Positions 1 through 6,183 of a DNA stretch of 9,199 nt are shown here, piece after piece. Source of the stretch: an uncultured Woeseiaceae bacterium. Its GTDB lineage: Bacteria > Pseudomonadota > Gammaproteobacteria > Steroidobacterales > Woeseiaceae. The notes beneath the pieces are model-generated. The model made no database searches, was not told where the DNA came from, and saw nothing but the letters and a program-made list of their open reading frames with translations. The translations under genes and the position numbers were made by a program. How positions within the stretch are numbered: the first letter of the stretch is position 1; every line of letters begins with the position of its first letter. The DNA lies in contig CALZHX010000215.1 in assembly GCA_945787435.1 (NCBI GenBank), forward strand, positions 1 to 9,199, in the 5' to 3' direction.

Positions 1-1031
1 CACCGGTCAACCTTACCGGCGCAGACCCGGGCAGCAGCGACGACGAGCCGGCCTCGGATGAAGCCGAGGAAGGCGACACTGAAGCTGCAGATGACGAGGA
101 CGAACCGGTTGCGGACACGGCAATGGGTCGCAAAGTCATGAATGATGCGATTGCCTATATCCGTGGCCTGGCGGAAACCCAGGGACGAAACGCCGACTGG
201 GCGGAAGACGCGGTCCGGAATGCCGCAACGATGACGGCCACGGAGGCGGTGGAGAACAATGTCGTCGATCTGATTGCCGCCGATCGTGACGAACTGCTCA
301 GTGCCATCAACGGCCGCGAAGTCATGTTGAACAATGAAACGCACGTCATCGATACCGAGGGTGTCGTCATCGAGAAATTCGAGCGCAGCTGGCGCCTTAA
401 GGTTCTCGATGTCATTGCGAGCCCGGAAATCGCCTTGTTGCTCGTGATGATCGGCATTTACGGCCTGTGGTTCGAAGGCTATAGCCCGGGCGCCATTGTC
501 CCGGGCGTCGTTGGTGTGATCTGCCTGCTGCTGGCGGCCTATGCGCTGCAGGTATTGCCCGTCAACTATGCCGGTCTGATCCTGATCGTCATTGGCGTCA
601 TATTGATCATTGCGGAGGCGTTCGCCCCAAGCTTCGGGGCATTAGGGCTGGGTGGCCTGGCAGCCCTCATCTTTGGCTCCATTATGATGTTCGATAGCGG
701 CATTCCCGGCTTCGGTATTTCCATATCATTTGTCGTCGGTATGGCAGTGGTGTTTGGTGCATTCCTGCTGTGGCTGGCGAGCTACCTGATTCGATTGCAA
801 CGGCGTGGAGCGGTCAGCGGTGCCGAGAGAATCCTGCATACCGTTGGTATCGCGACAGAGTCCTTCAGCGGAGAAGGACATGTTTGGCTGGAAGGTGAAT
901 CCTGGGCCGCCAGGAGTTCATCGCCAGTTGCCAAAGACCAGGAAGTCCGCGTCCACAAGATCGATGGCCTTGTTCTGGAGGTTGAGCCTTTAGAGTCCGT
1001 GGCTGACGAAGATCCGGTCGATCAAGAATAA
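1..1031 (+). CDS. NfeD-family ClpP-class membrane serine protease, 3' part (5' end outside window)
   Basis: The frame is open from base 3 to the TAA at 1029-1031, giving 342 visible residues; the ATG at 123 is internal, so the gene starts upstream of the window. Visible order: PVNLTG (probably the end of the TPV motif in the ClpP-like protease half), a very acidic linker (about residues 12-40), the last part of the protease domain (KVMNDAIAYIRGLAETQGRN, with NADWAEDAVR after it, about 43-92), about five hydrophobic membrane segments (roughly 141-158, 162-181, 187-206, 213-230, 240-263), and a C-terminal soluble OB-fold NfeD domain (about 290-330, with GESWAARS). The catalytic serine lies upstream and cannot be seen. 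Long NfeD proteins are inner-membrane proteases known to cleave partner stomatins near their hydrophobic C-terminus. The slipin gene directly downstream on the same strand supports this pairing. Sure of the family; the substrate is inferred from homologues. Confidence 0.93.
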   Translation, partial: PVNLTGADPGSSDDEPASDEAEEGDTEAADDEDEPVADTAMGRKVMNDAIAYIRGLAETQGRNADWAEDAVRNAATMTATEAVENNVVDLIAADRDELLSAINGREVMLNNETHVIDTEGVVIEKFERSWRLKVLDVIASPEIALLLVMIGIYGLWFEGYSPGAIVPGVVGVICLLLAAYALQVLPVNYAGLILIVIGVILIIAEAFAPSFGALGLGGLAALIFGSIMMFDSGIPGFGISISFVVGMAVVFGAFLLWLASYLIRLQRRGAVSGAERILHTVGIATESFSGEGHVWLEGESWAARSSSPVAKDQEVRVHKIDGLVLEVEPLESVADEDPVDQE

Positions 1032-1033
1032 CG

Positions 1034-1041
1034 AAAGAGGA
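1034..1041 (+). promoter_or_regulatory. Ribosome binding site of the slipin gene
   Basis: AAAGAGGA lies 8 bases before the ATG at 1050, in the 18-base gap after the nfeD stop. It fixes the slipin start and suggests the two genes are co-transcribed. Confidence 0.7.
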
Positions 1042-1049
1042 AATCTGAC

Positions 1050-1811
1050 ATGCCAATAACACTACTAGGCTTTATCGCCGTCATCCTTGCGGTGATCCTG
1101 TTCAACGCCATCAAGATTCTGAAAGAATACGAACGAGGTGTCATTTTCTTCCTCGGACGATTCCAGACAGTAAAAGGACCTGGCCTGATCATTCTTGTGC
1201 CCGGCCTGCAAAAAATGACCAAGGTCGATCTGCGCGTCGTCGTCATGGATGTGCCGACGCAGGACGTGATTTCCCGCGACAACGTATCGGTCAAGGTCAA
1301 CGCTGTTATTTACTTCAGAATCGTCGATCCGGAAAAGGCCGTAATTCGCGTCGCGAATGTGTTCGAGGCAACAAGCCAGCTTTCACAAACCACATTGCGA
1401 TCGGTGCTGGGTCAGCACGAACTCGATGACATGCTCGCAGAACGCGACAAACTCAACACAGACATCCAGAACCTGCTCGATCAGCGCACGGATAACTGGG
1501 GTATCAAGGTTGCCAATGTTGAGATCAAGCATGTCGATCTTGATGTGAGCATGATTCGCGCGATAGCGCAGCAGGCCGAGGCCGAACGTGCGCGGCGCGC
1601 CAAGGTCATCAACGCCGAAGGTGAGAAACAGGCTGCGACAATGCTATCCGAGGCGGCCAAGATTCTTGCGTCCGAAGAGCAATCATTGCAGCTGCGCTAC
1701 CTGCAGACCTTGAAAGAGATCTCCAATGAGCGGACAAATACCATCGTGTTCCCGATGCCGATCGAGTTCGTGGAACCCATTCTGCATTTGACTAAGAAGA
1801 TGGGATCGTAA
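1050..1811 (+). CDS. Slipin / stomatin-like SPFH (band 7) membrane protein
   Basis: A 253-residue slipin. It has one N-terminal membrane segment (about 2-22) and then an SPFH/band 7 domain starting at EYERGVIFFLGR (26-37) and running to about residue 170, including TLRSVLGQHELDDMLAERD (115-133). Next comes an alanine/glutamate-rich helical, probably coiled-coil, region (about 170-228, with QQAEAERARRAKVINAEGEK), and a short end with the hydrophobic stretch VFPMPIEFVEPI. Length and order are usual for prokaryotic slipins, which form oligomeric scaffolds on the inner membrane and are partners or substrates of NfeD proteases. Start: ATG with a good Shine-Dalgarno sequence. It sits 18 bases after the nfeD-family stop and is probably in one operon with it. 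Its last 20 bases overlap the end of the convergent sensor-kinase gene, so the two transcripts are antisense at their 3' ends. Confidence 0.95.
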   Translation: MPITLLGFIAVILAVILFNAIKILKEYERGVIFFLGRFQTVKGPGLIILVPGLQKMTKVDLRVVVMDVPTQDVISRDNVSVKVNAVIYFRIVDPEKAVIRVANVFEATSQLSQTTLRSVLGQHELDDMLAERDKLNTDIQNLLDQRTDNWGIKVANVEIKHVDLDVSMIRAIAQQAEAERARRAKVINAEGEKQAATMLSEAAKILASEEQSLQLRYLQTLKEISNERTNTIVFPMPIEFVEPILHLTKKMGS

Positions 1812-3150
1812 CGCGAAACCTGGCGCCGCCGAGTTCTGATCGGCTAATCTCGAGTTTGCCGCCGTAGGACTCGGCTATGTCTTTTACGACCGCCAGCCCG
1901 ATACCGTGGCCGGGGGTTGATTCGTCGAGACGCGTACCACGCTGCAGCAATGCTTCTGCAGCATTGGCCGGAATGCCCGGACCGTCGTCTTCAACAACCA
2001 GCACCAGGCCGCTGTAGCCATCGCCGTTACCTGGATAGCCAATCGTTACACGAACTTTGCGCTCACACCATTTGCAGGCGTTATCGAGCAGGTTTCCAGC
2101 CACTTCGAGGAAGTCGCCACTGTCGCCACGAAAGTCCATGCCTTCATCAATTGATGATTCGATCTGCGGACTCTTGTCGTGGTAAACCTTGCTCAGCCCC
2201 GCGACGAGCCGCTCGATTTCCGGGGCAACCGGCACGTGAACCAGAACGAGGTTCTTCGCCTGTAAACTTGCGGGCTTACTAAGCTGGTAGCGAACGATCT
2301 CGTCCATGCGATCGATCTGTTCGTTGATCTTGCCAGCCACCTTGCCTGCCTCTCCCCGATCCAACAGTGAGCGCATGGCCGCAAGTGGTGTCTTCAGGCT
2401 GTGTGCAAGGTTGCCGAGGGTATTGCGATAGCGCTCTGATCGACCGCGCTCGCTGTCAATCAGCAGGTTCATGTTGCGAGCAACACCTGTCAGTTCGGTT
2501 GGAAACTGCCCCGACAAAGTCGCGCGCTCGCCCTGCTCGATCTCACCGATCTCGTTCTCGATCTGACGCAACGGCCGTAACAGGTGGCGCAGCAGCATCG
2601 AGATTGACAGCAACATGATCACGGCAACCGCCGCAAACCAGCCGAATAACTGTCGCCTGAACTGTGCAAGCTGTGCATTAAAGGACTCGAGGCTCTCAGC
2701 TACCTTGAAGACAAATGGGCGGTAATTTCCGTCTGGCAGTTCCCATTGCACAGCTAGGCTCAAAGTCAGCACCGGCGTTCCGTCTGCCAGTACCTCATCG
2801 AGGAACAGGCGTACGCCGCTTTGTGGCTGCTCACCGACCGGAATGTCGATTCCCAACGCAGATCGCGAGCGCCAGACCGGCTCACCCTCGTCGCCTCGCA
2901 GTTCGGCGTACAGTCCCGATCCAATCGCACCGAACCTGGGTTCCTGTAAGTCGGGAGGCAATTCGAGACCGCCGTCGTCGGTTGCTTCGGCGGCGGCAAG
3001 AATTGCCATCAGGTGGCCATCGAGGATATCGGCTTGCGCCTGCTCGCCGGCGCTGCTAAATGCGGTATCGAGCACGACGATAGTGACGCCGAAGAAAAAT
3101 AGCAGCAACACACTGACCGAAATCAGGAGTCGGGCATTAAGGGATGACAT
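1792..3150 (-). CDS. PhoQ-like sensor histidine kinase
   Basis: A 452-residue inner-membrane sensor kinase. Membrane segment 1 is at about 7-27. A periplasmic sensor region of about 140 residues (28-167) follows, with acidic patches and the motif GSGLYAEL. Membrane segment 2 is at about 168-188 and a HAMP linker at about 188-237. The dimerisation/phospho-acceptor box NLAHSLKTPLAAM has the predicted phosphorylated His250. The ATPase domain has N box GNLLDNACKWC (352-362), G1 DDGPGI (388-393) and G2 GHGIGL (414-419). HSLKTPLA and LDNACKWC are the forms typical of the PhoQ group. It should autophosphorylate on His250 and pass phosphate to the neighbouring regulator. Its ATG overlaps the regulator's TAA in TAATG, so translation is probably coupled. 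The ligand is unknown: the sensor region is not clearly the Mg2+/peptide-sensing domain of enterobacterial PhoQ. Last gene of the four-gene unit. Confidence 0.93.
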   Translation of the reverse strand: MSSLNARLLISVSVLLLFFFGVTIVVLDTAFSSAGEQAQADILDGHLMAILAAAEATDDGGLELPPDLQEPRFGAIGSGLYAELRGDEGEPVWRSRSALGIDIPVGEQPQSGVRLFLDEVLADGTPVLTLSLAVQWELPDGNYRPFVFKVAESLESFNAQLAQFRRQLFGWFAAVAVIMLLSISMLLRHLLRPLRQIENEIGEIEQGERATLSGQFPTELTGVARNMNLLIDSERGRSERYRNTLGNLAHSLKTPLAAMRSLLDRGEAGKVAGKINEQIDRMDEIVRYQLSKPASLQAKNLVLVHVPVAPEIERLVAGLSKVYHDKSPQIESSIDEGMDFRGDSGDFLEVAGNLLDNACKWCERKVRVTIGYPGNGDGYSGLVLVVEDDGPGIPANAAEALLQRGTRLDESTPGHGIGLAVVKDIAESYGGKLEISRSELGGARFRVTIPSS

Positions 3151-3836
3151 TAGCCTGAAGCGCCGCGTTCCAGTGCGAAACGATAGCCTCTGCCTCTCAG
3201 GGTTTCGATAGGCTTAATCGTGTTCCCGGGATCCATTTTCTTGCGCAAGCGCCCGATGAATACCTCGATGACATTGCTGTCGCGCTCGAAATCCTGGTCG
3301 TAAAGCCGTTCGGTCAATTCTGTTTTGGAAATCACCTGCCCGGCCCGAACCATCAGGTATTCGATTATCTTGTACTCAAAGCTGGTCAGCTCAATGTTGG
3401 CATCGTTGACCTTCAGTTCCTGGCGCGACATATCCAGCGAAACCGGCCCCGCTGTCATCGTTGACGAGGCCCAACCGCCAGTGCGCCGCAACAGCGCGTT
3501 CACCCGCGCTGTCACTTCCTCGACATGGAATGGTTTGACGACGTAGTCATCAGCACCGGCTTCCAGGCCGTCGACCTTGTCTTCCCAGCGATCGCGGGCC
3601 GTCAGAATCAATATCGGGTAAGTCTTACCCTTTTCTCGCACGTTGCGAATGATGTCGAGACCCGACATCTCCGGAAGCCCCAGGTCGACAATCGCAAGAT
3701 CGATCGGGTATTCGAGGGCGAAATAAAGACCCTCCTTGCCATCTGCCGCCTGCTCAACGGCGAACCCGCCATCCCCTAGCTTTGCTGCCAGCGTCTCGCG
3801 CAGCGTCGTGTCATCTTCGATTAGCAGTAAGCGCAT
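3150..3836 (-). CDS. PhoP-like OmpR-family response regulator
   Basis: A 228-residue regulator of usual OmpR/PhoP length. The receiver domain (1-118) has acidic residues Glu7, Asp8 and Asp9, the phospho-acceptor Asp51 in IVDLGLP, Thr79 in LTARD and Lys101 in KPFHVEEV. The winged-helix DNA-binding domain (about 130-222) has LTSFEYKIIEYL and the recognition-helix region SNVIEVFIGRLRKKM, then the wing RGRGYRF, close to what I recall of PhoP. Phosphorylation by the downstream kinase should promote dimerisation and binding to direct repeats spaced 11 bases apart. Such repeats occur at 4726-4764, upstream of this unit, so autoregulation is the simplest reading. The gene lies 5 bases after the PepSY gene and overlaps the kinase start by one base (TAATG). 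Confidence 0.95.
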   Translation of the reverse strand: MRLLLIEDDTTLRETLAAKLGDGGFAVEQAADGKEGLYFALEYPIDLAIVDLGLPEMSGLDIIRNVREKGKTYPILILTARDRWEDKVDGLEAGADDYVVKPFHVEEVTARVNALLRRTGGWASSTMTAGPVSLDMSRQELKVNDANIELTSFEYKIIEYLMVRAGQVISKTELTERLYDQDFERDSNVIEVFIGRLRKKMDPGNTIKPIETLRGRGYRFALERGASG

Positions 3837-3841
3837 GCTGA

Positions 3842-4132
3842 TTAACCCCGTAGCCTGCGGCCCTGAACCTTGTGCGTCTTAACCTTGCCGTCCTTGGTCA
3901 GCACCTTGATGTGATGCACTTCGCGATTGCCCTGCGTTCTGGTCTCAGCACTCAGAATGCGGCCTCCGGTCTGACGTCGCACCTGCTCAACAGCCTGGGA
4001 GAGCGTCTTGCCATCATTGTTCTGCGCAACCCGGAGAACAATGCCCTCGGGGTCATCTGCTATGGCGCTCGTCGGTCCGAGCGCCATAGCGGAGCAAATA
4101 ACGAGAATGGCCAGAAGTCGCATCAGAGTCAT
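3842..4132 (-). CDS. Small exported PepSY-domain protein
   Basis: 96 residues. A cleavable signal peptide is likely (about 1-25: two basic-flanked hydrophobic turns ending AIA before DDPEG). A single PepSY-like domain follows (about 42-92): KTLSQAVEQVRRQTGGRIL, then an alternating strand pattern VHHIKVLTKDGKVKTHKV. The tail QGRRLRG is strongly basic. PepSY domains are small periplasmic modules; in proteins next to two-component systems they are suspected of modulating the sensor, but this is not shown here. Position supports a role in the same pathway: 12 bases after the glycine-zipper gene and 5 bases before the response regulator. The start is weakly marked; a GGGTGA that includes the upstream stop lies 12 bases before the ATG at 4132, and a second in-frame ATG (residue 4, at 4123) is possible. 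Coupled translation with the upstream gene is likely. Confidence 0.85.
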   Translation of the reverse strand: MTLMRLLAILVICSAMALGPTSAIADDPEGIVLRVAQNNDGKTLSQAVEQVRRQTGGRILSAETRTQGNREVHHIKVLTKDGKVKTHKVQGRRLRG

Positions 4133-4144
4133 AGCGTATCTGTA

Positions 4145-4660
4145 TCACCCGGCGGGCCGGATGTCGACTCGCACTTTAATGCGCTTACCTGGATCGTAAG
4201 GCATGCGGGTCGAATACTTCTGGCCGTTGTAGCGATACACGACGTTGTAGCCATCAATGCGTTGTTCCTGACGGCTGCGGTAGCGAGTCTCGCAACGTTC
4301 GACGGGGCGTGCGTACTCCACTCTGTGCATCGGCCCACGACCAATCGCAGCACCCAGCATGCTGCCGGCAATCGTCGCTGCATCGTTGCCGCGGCCACTG
4401 CCAAACTGGTGACCGACAACTCCGCCAATGATCGCACCGGCCAACGTCCGACCCGGCGCGTTGCGGCGCGGCTCATAGGAGGTGTAGTACTCGGTGTCTT
4501 GCCAACATTCGCGAACAGGGGTCTTTACGTTGACGTAGCGAACTATCGGCTGCGAGCTGATGACTTTCGCATAGTCGTAAACTGCCGCATTGGCGCCAGT
4601 GGAAACGGCCAGCAAAGCCGTTGCTGTGGCCAATCCTGCGATCGTTCGTTTGCTGTTCAT
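4145..4660 (-). CDS. Glycine-zipper 2TM-domain envelope protein
   Basis: 171 residues from the preferred ATG at 4660. The signal peptide is at about 1-25 (KR, hydrophobic core, ending ANA before AVYDY), with no lipobox cysteine. A glycine-rich zipper follows at about 70-108, with small-residue repeats LAGAIIGGVVGHQFG and IAGSMLGAAIG. A soluble C-terminal part contains GYNVVYRYNGQKYSTRMPYD and ends in a beta-like KVRVDIRPAG. Cys52 and Cys123 flank the zipper and could form a disulfide in the periplasm. Related 2TM glycine-zipper proteins (17-kDa antigen type) sit in the cell envelope; the exact function is unknown. Start choice: GGAGAG lies just ahead of the ATG at 4660, whereas in-frame upstream starts (ATG 4672, TTG 4678) would place that site inside the coding sequence and spoil the signal peptide. 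First gene of the four-gene unit; 98 bases separate it from mazG and hold the control region. Confidence 0.88.
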   Translation of the reverse strand: MNSKRTIAGLATATALLAVSTGANAAVYDYAKVISSQPIVRYVNVKTPVRECWQDTEYYTSYEPRRNAPGRTLAGAIIGGVVGHQFGSGRGNDAATIAGSMLGAAIGRGPMHRVEYARPVERCETRYRSRQEQRIDGYNVVYRYNGQKYSTRMPYDPGKRIKVRVDIRPAG

Positions 4661-4664
4661 GATT

Positions 4665-4670
4665 CTCTCC
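4665..4670 (-). promoter_or_regulatory. Ribosome binding site deciding the glycine-zipper start
   Basis: On the minus strand GGAGAG stands 4 bases before the ATG at 4660 (core GGAG 6 bases before). It is the best Shine-Dalgarno match in the minus-strand unit and selects this ATG over ATG 4672 and TTG 4678. Confidence 0.7.
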
Positions 4671-4671
4671 A

Positions 4672-4705
4672 TTCCCAAGCGACTGACCTTTTGTCAGCCT
4701 GGGAA
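4672..4705 (-). other. Two-part hairpin in the leader of the glycine-zipper/PepSY/regulator/kinase unit
   Basis: Read on the minus strand: TTCCCA, GGCTGAC, loop AAAAG, GTCAGTC, three unpaired bases GCT, TGGGAA. The inner arms pair over 7 positions (one G-U) and the outer arms over 6, interrupted only by the 3-base bulge. It ends directly before the GGAGAG ribosome binding site. No run of T follows on either strand, so it is not a standard terminator for mazG. If transcription starts near 4701, as the -10 element suggests, only the inner stem and 2-3 outer pairs would be in the RNA. It may stabilise the leader, affect ribosome access, or act as a DNA operator. Confidence 0.55.
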
Positions 4706-4707
4706 CA

Positions 4708-4713
4708 AGAGTA
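4708..4713 (-). promoter_or_regulatory. Candidate -10 element of the phased-operator promoter
   Basis: TACTCT on the minus strand (TAnnnT pattern) lies exactly 12 bases after the last operator hexamer. No good -35 hexamer stands at the usual distance; the operator occupies that place, as expected for a promoter activated by an OmpR/PhoP-type regulator. Predicted start of transcription is near 4701. Judged by eye only. Confidence 0.5.
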
Positions 4714-4725
4714 GATCCGGCGCAA

Positions 4726-4764
4726 TGAACAACGCCTGAATAGTTTGTGAATCGAACCTTAACC
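4726..4764 (-). promoter_or_regulatory. Four 11-base-phased hexamers: PhoP-box-like operator
   Basis: Minus-strand order is GGTTAA (4764-4759), GATTCA (4753-4748), TATTCA (4742-4737), TGTTCA (4731-4726), each pair separated by exactly 5 bases. The shared pattern is K-R-T-T-C/A-A on one face of the helix. The known enterobacterial PhoP box is two hexamers (G/T)GTTTA separated by 5 bases, so the architecture is the same and the sequence similar. Four hexamers would take two regulator dimers. The site lies between mazG and the operon encoding a PhoP-like regulator, and its far hexamer covers the mazG stop codon. The repeats are seen directly; binding and autoregulation are inferred. Confidence 0.72.
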
Positions 4765-5538
4765 GACGCGCTTCTTGGCGGCGCGCCATGCCTTGTCGAG
4801 CAGCTCGAGCGACTGGTTTTTGACCGTTTTGCCGTCGTCTCCGATGGCGCTTTCCATATCCCGGAAGCGGCGCTCGAACTTGTAATTGGCCGATGTCAGC
4901 GCCTTCTCCGGGTCGACGTCCAGGTGTCGAGCGAGATTGACGACAGCAAACAACAGGTCACCGAACTCCTCCTCGATGCTGGCAACACTGCGAGAGCCCA
5001 CAGCCGCCTCAAGCTCATCCAGTTCCTCACGGATTTTGGCACGCACGCCGTGACGATCAGTCCAGTCGAAGCCCACTGTGAAGGCTCTTCTTCCGAGCTT
5101 ATGAGCGCGTTTCAACGCCGGCAGCGCTACGGCTACGCCTGCCAGCGCGCTGTTGTCGTCTTTACCGGCCCTTTCCTCGGCCTTAATACGCTCCCAGGCA
5201 CCATCGACAGCGCCTGCCGCACGTTCCTCATCAGTTCCGAACACGTGCGGGTGACGCCGTAGCATCTTGTCAGAGATCGTCCCGGCAACATCGTCAAAAT
5301 CAAACAAGCCAGCCTCGTCGGCCATCTGAGCGTGAAAAACGACCTGGAACAGCAGATCCCCGAGTTCGTCCCTGAGGGCAGCATAGTCCTCCCGTGCGAT
5401 AGCATCGGCGACTTCGTAAGCCTCCTCGACCGTGTAGGGGGCAATCGATGTGAAATCCTGTTTCTGGTCCCACGGGCAGCCGTCATCAGCGTCGCGTAGG
5501 CGCGCCATGACCTCAAGTAATTTATCGATACTACTCAT
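4759..5538 (-). CDS. mazG: MazG nucleoside triphosphate pyrophosphohydrolase
   Basis: 259 residues, close to the E. coli enzyme (263). It has two MazG alpha-helical domains. The N-terminal one starts IDKLLEVMARLRD..GCPWDQ and has APYTVEEAYE (33-42) and the metal-binding helix DELGDLLFQVVFHAQ (57-71), followed by RRHPHVFG. The second has EELDELEAAV (171-180) and EEFGDLLFAVVNLARH (190-205). The acidic EExxE and ExxD pairs that hold Mg2+ are present in the second domain, the active one in E. coli. It hydrolyses NTPs and dNTPs to NMPs and pyrophosphate in the cytosol and clears abnormal nucleotides. The start at 5538 matches the E. coli N-terminus (MNQIDRLLTIMQRLRD) but has no clear Shine-Dalgarno sequence; it lies 6 bases after the Nudix stop in an AT-rich junction, so coupled translation is likely. 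Its stop codon lies inside the operator of the next unit. Confidence 0.96.
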   Translation of the reverse strand: MSSIDKLLEVMARLRDADDGCPWDQKQDFTSIAPYTVEEAYEVADAIAREDYAALRDELGDLLFQVVFHAQMADEAGLFDFDDVAGTISDKMLRRHPHVFGTDEERAAGAVDGAWERIKAEERAGKDDNSALAGVAVALPALKRAHKLGRRAFTVGFDWTDRHGVRAKIREELDELEAAVGSRSVASIEEEFGDLLFAVVNLARHLDVDPEKALTSANYKFERRFRDMESAIGDDGKTVKNQSLELLDKAWRAAKKRVG

Positions 5539-5544
5539 AAGACA

Positions 5545-6168
5545 TTATTTATTAATGATATTTATAAATCTCAGTAGCATCTGAGCGGTCGCGCCCCAGA
5601 TCCGCTGGCCCTCGTAGTGAAACTCGACCATCCGGAATGACAGTCCCTGCCATTCGCGAGTCACCATACGATGGTTTTCCGGTTCTGTCAGGAAAGAAAG
5701 GGGTACCTCGAACGCGTACTCGACCTCTGTCGTGTCGATCACCAGTGGTACAGATCCGTTGACGAAGCCGACAATGGGGGTCACCGCATAACCCGTGACC
5801 GTCGGCATCGTCTCCAGGTAACCAATGATCGAGACATGCTCTTCGGATATGCCGATTTCTTCGCGGGTTTCGCGTAGCGCCGTTGTTTCGATATCCGCGT
5901 CAGATTCTTCCATGCGCCCACCCGGAAAACTCACCTGCCCCGCATGATGCTTGAGATCGGCCGAACGCTGCGTCAGCAAGACGGAAAGCCCTGCCTCGTG
6001 CCGGCGCACCGGAATCAGCACACCGGCCGGCTTAAGGGTCGTCGCGATTTTCTCGAGCATGCCCTGAGGCCAGCTGTAGGTACCCCTGGGCACCACAACG
6101 TCAAGCGGATTGGACGGTTTTGTCGTCGCCGCCAGGCGCTCGCGCAGATGTGCGGCCGTAATCACCAC
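5545..6168 (-). CDS. Nudix hydrolase, CoA pyrophosphatase type (NudL/YeaB-like)
   Basis: 207 residues from the GTG at 6168; a second GTG follows directly. The NuCoA-type motif LLTQRSADLKHHAGQVSFPG (64-83) precedes the Nudix box that starts at Gly84 and ends REEIGI (102-107). The first conserved acidic position is Asp90 instead of Glu, as in E. coli NudL. The metal-binding REEI core is intact. Downstream ETMPTVTGYAVTPIVG (119-134) is also typical of this subgroup. The family cleaves coenzyme A or its derivatives to 3',5'-ADP and phosphopantetheine in the cytosol; substrate choice here is inferred from motifs. It lies 15 bases after fumC and 6 before mazG, probably in one transcript. No strong Shine-Dalgarno sequence is visible. 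Confidence 0.93.
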   Translation of the reverse strand: MVITAAHLRERLAATTKPSNPLDVVVPRGTYSWPQGMLEKIATTLKPAGVLIPVRRHEAGLSVLLTQRSADLKHHAGQVSFPGGRMEESDADIETTALRETREEIGISEEHVSIIGYLETMPTVTGYAVTPIVGFVNGSVPLVIDTTEVEYAFEVPLSFLTEPENHRMVTREWQGLSFRMVEFHYEGQRIWGATAQMLLRFINIINK

Positions 6169-6183
6169 TGGTACTAACAGGCC

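Noticed and set aside
4661..4678. Upstream starts (ATG 4672, TTG 4678) for the glycine-zipper protein
   Set aside because: They lie on the far side of the GGAGAG ribosome binding site and would add acidic residues before the signal peptide.
4672..4705. Rho-independent terminator of the fumC-Nudix-mazG transcript
   Set aside because: The hairpin is strong but is followed by TGGAGAG, not a T run, and lies within the leader of the next operon.
3872..4714. A 280-codon open frame on the plus strand, antisense to the PepSY and glycine-zipper genes
   Set aside because: The translation shows no family features and is rich in Arg, Cys and His typical of an antisense shadow. The minus-strand frames have signal peptides, known domains and tight operon spacing.
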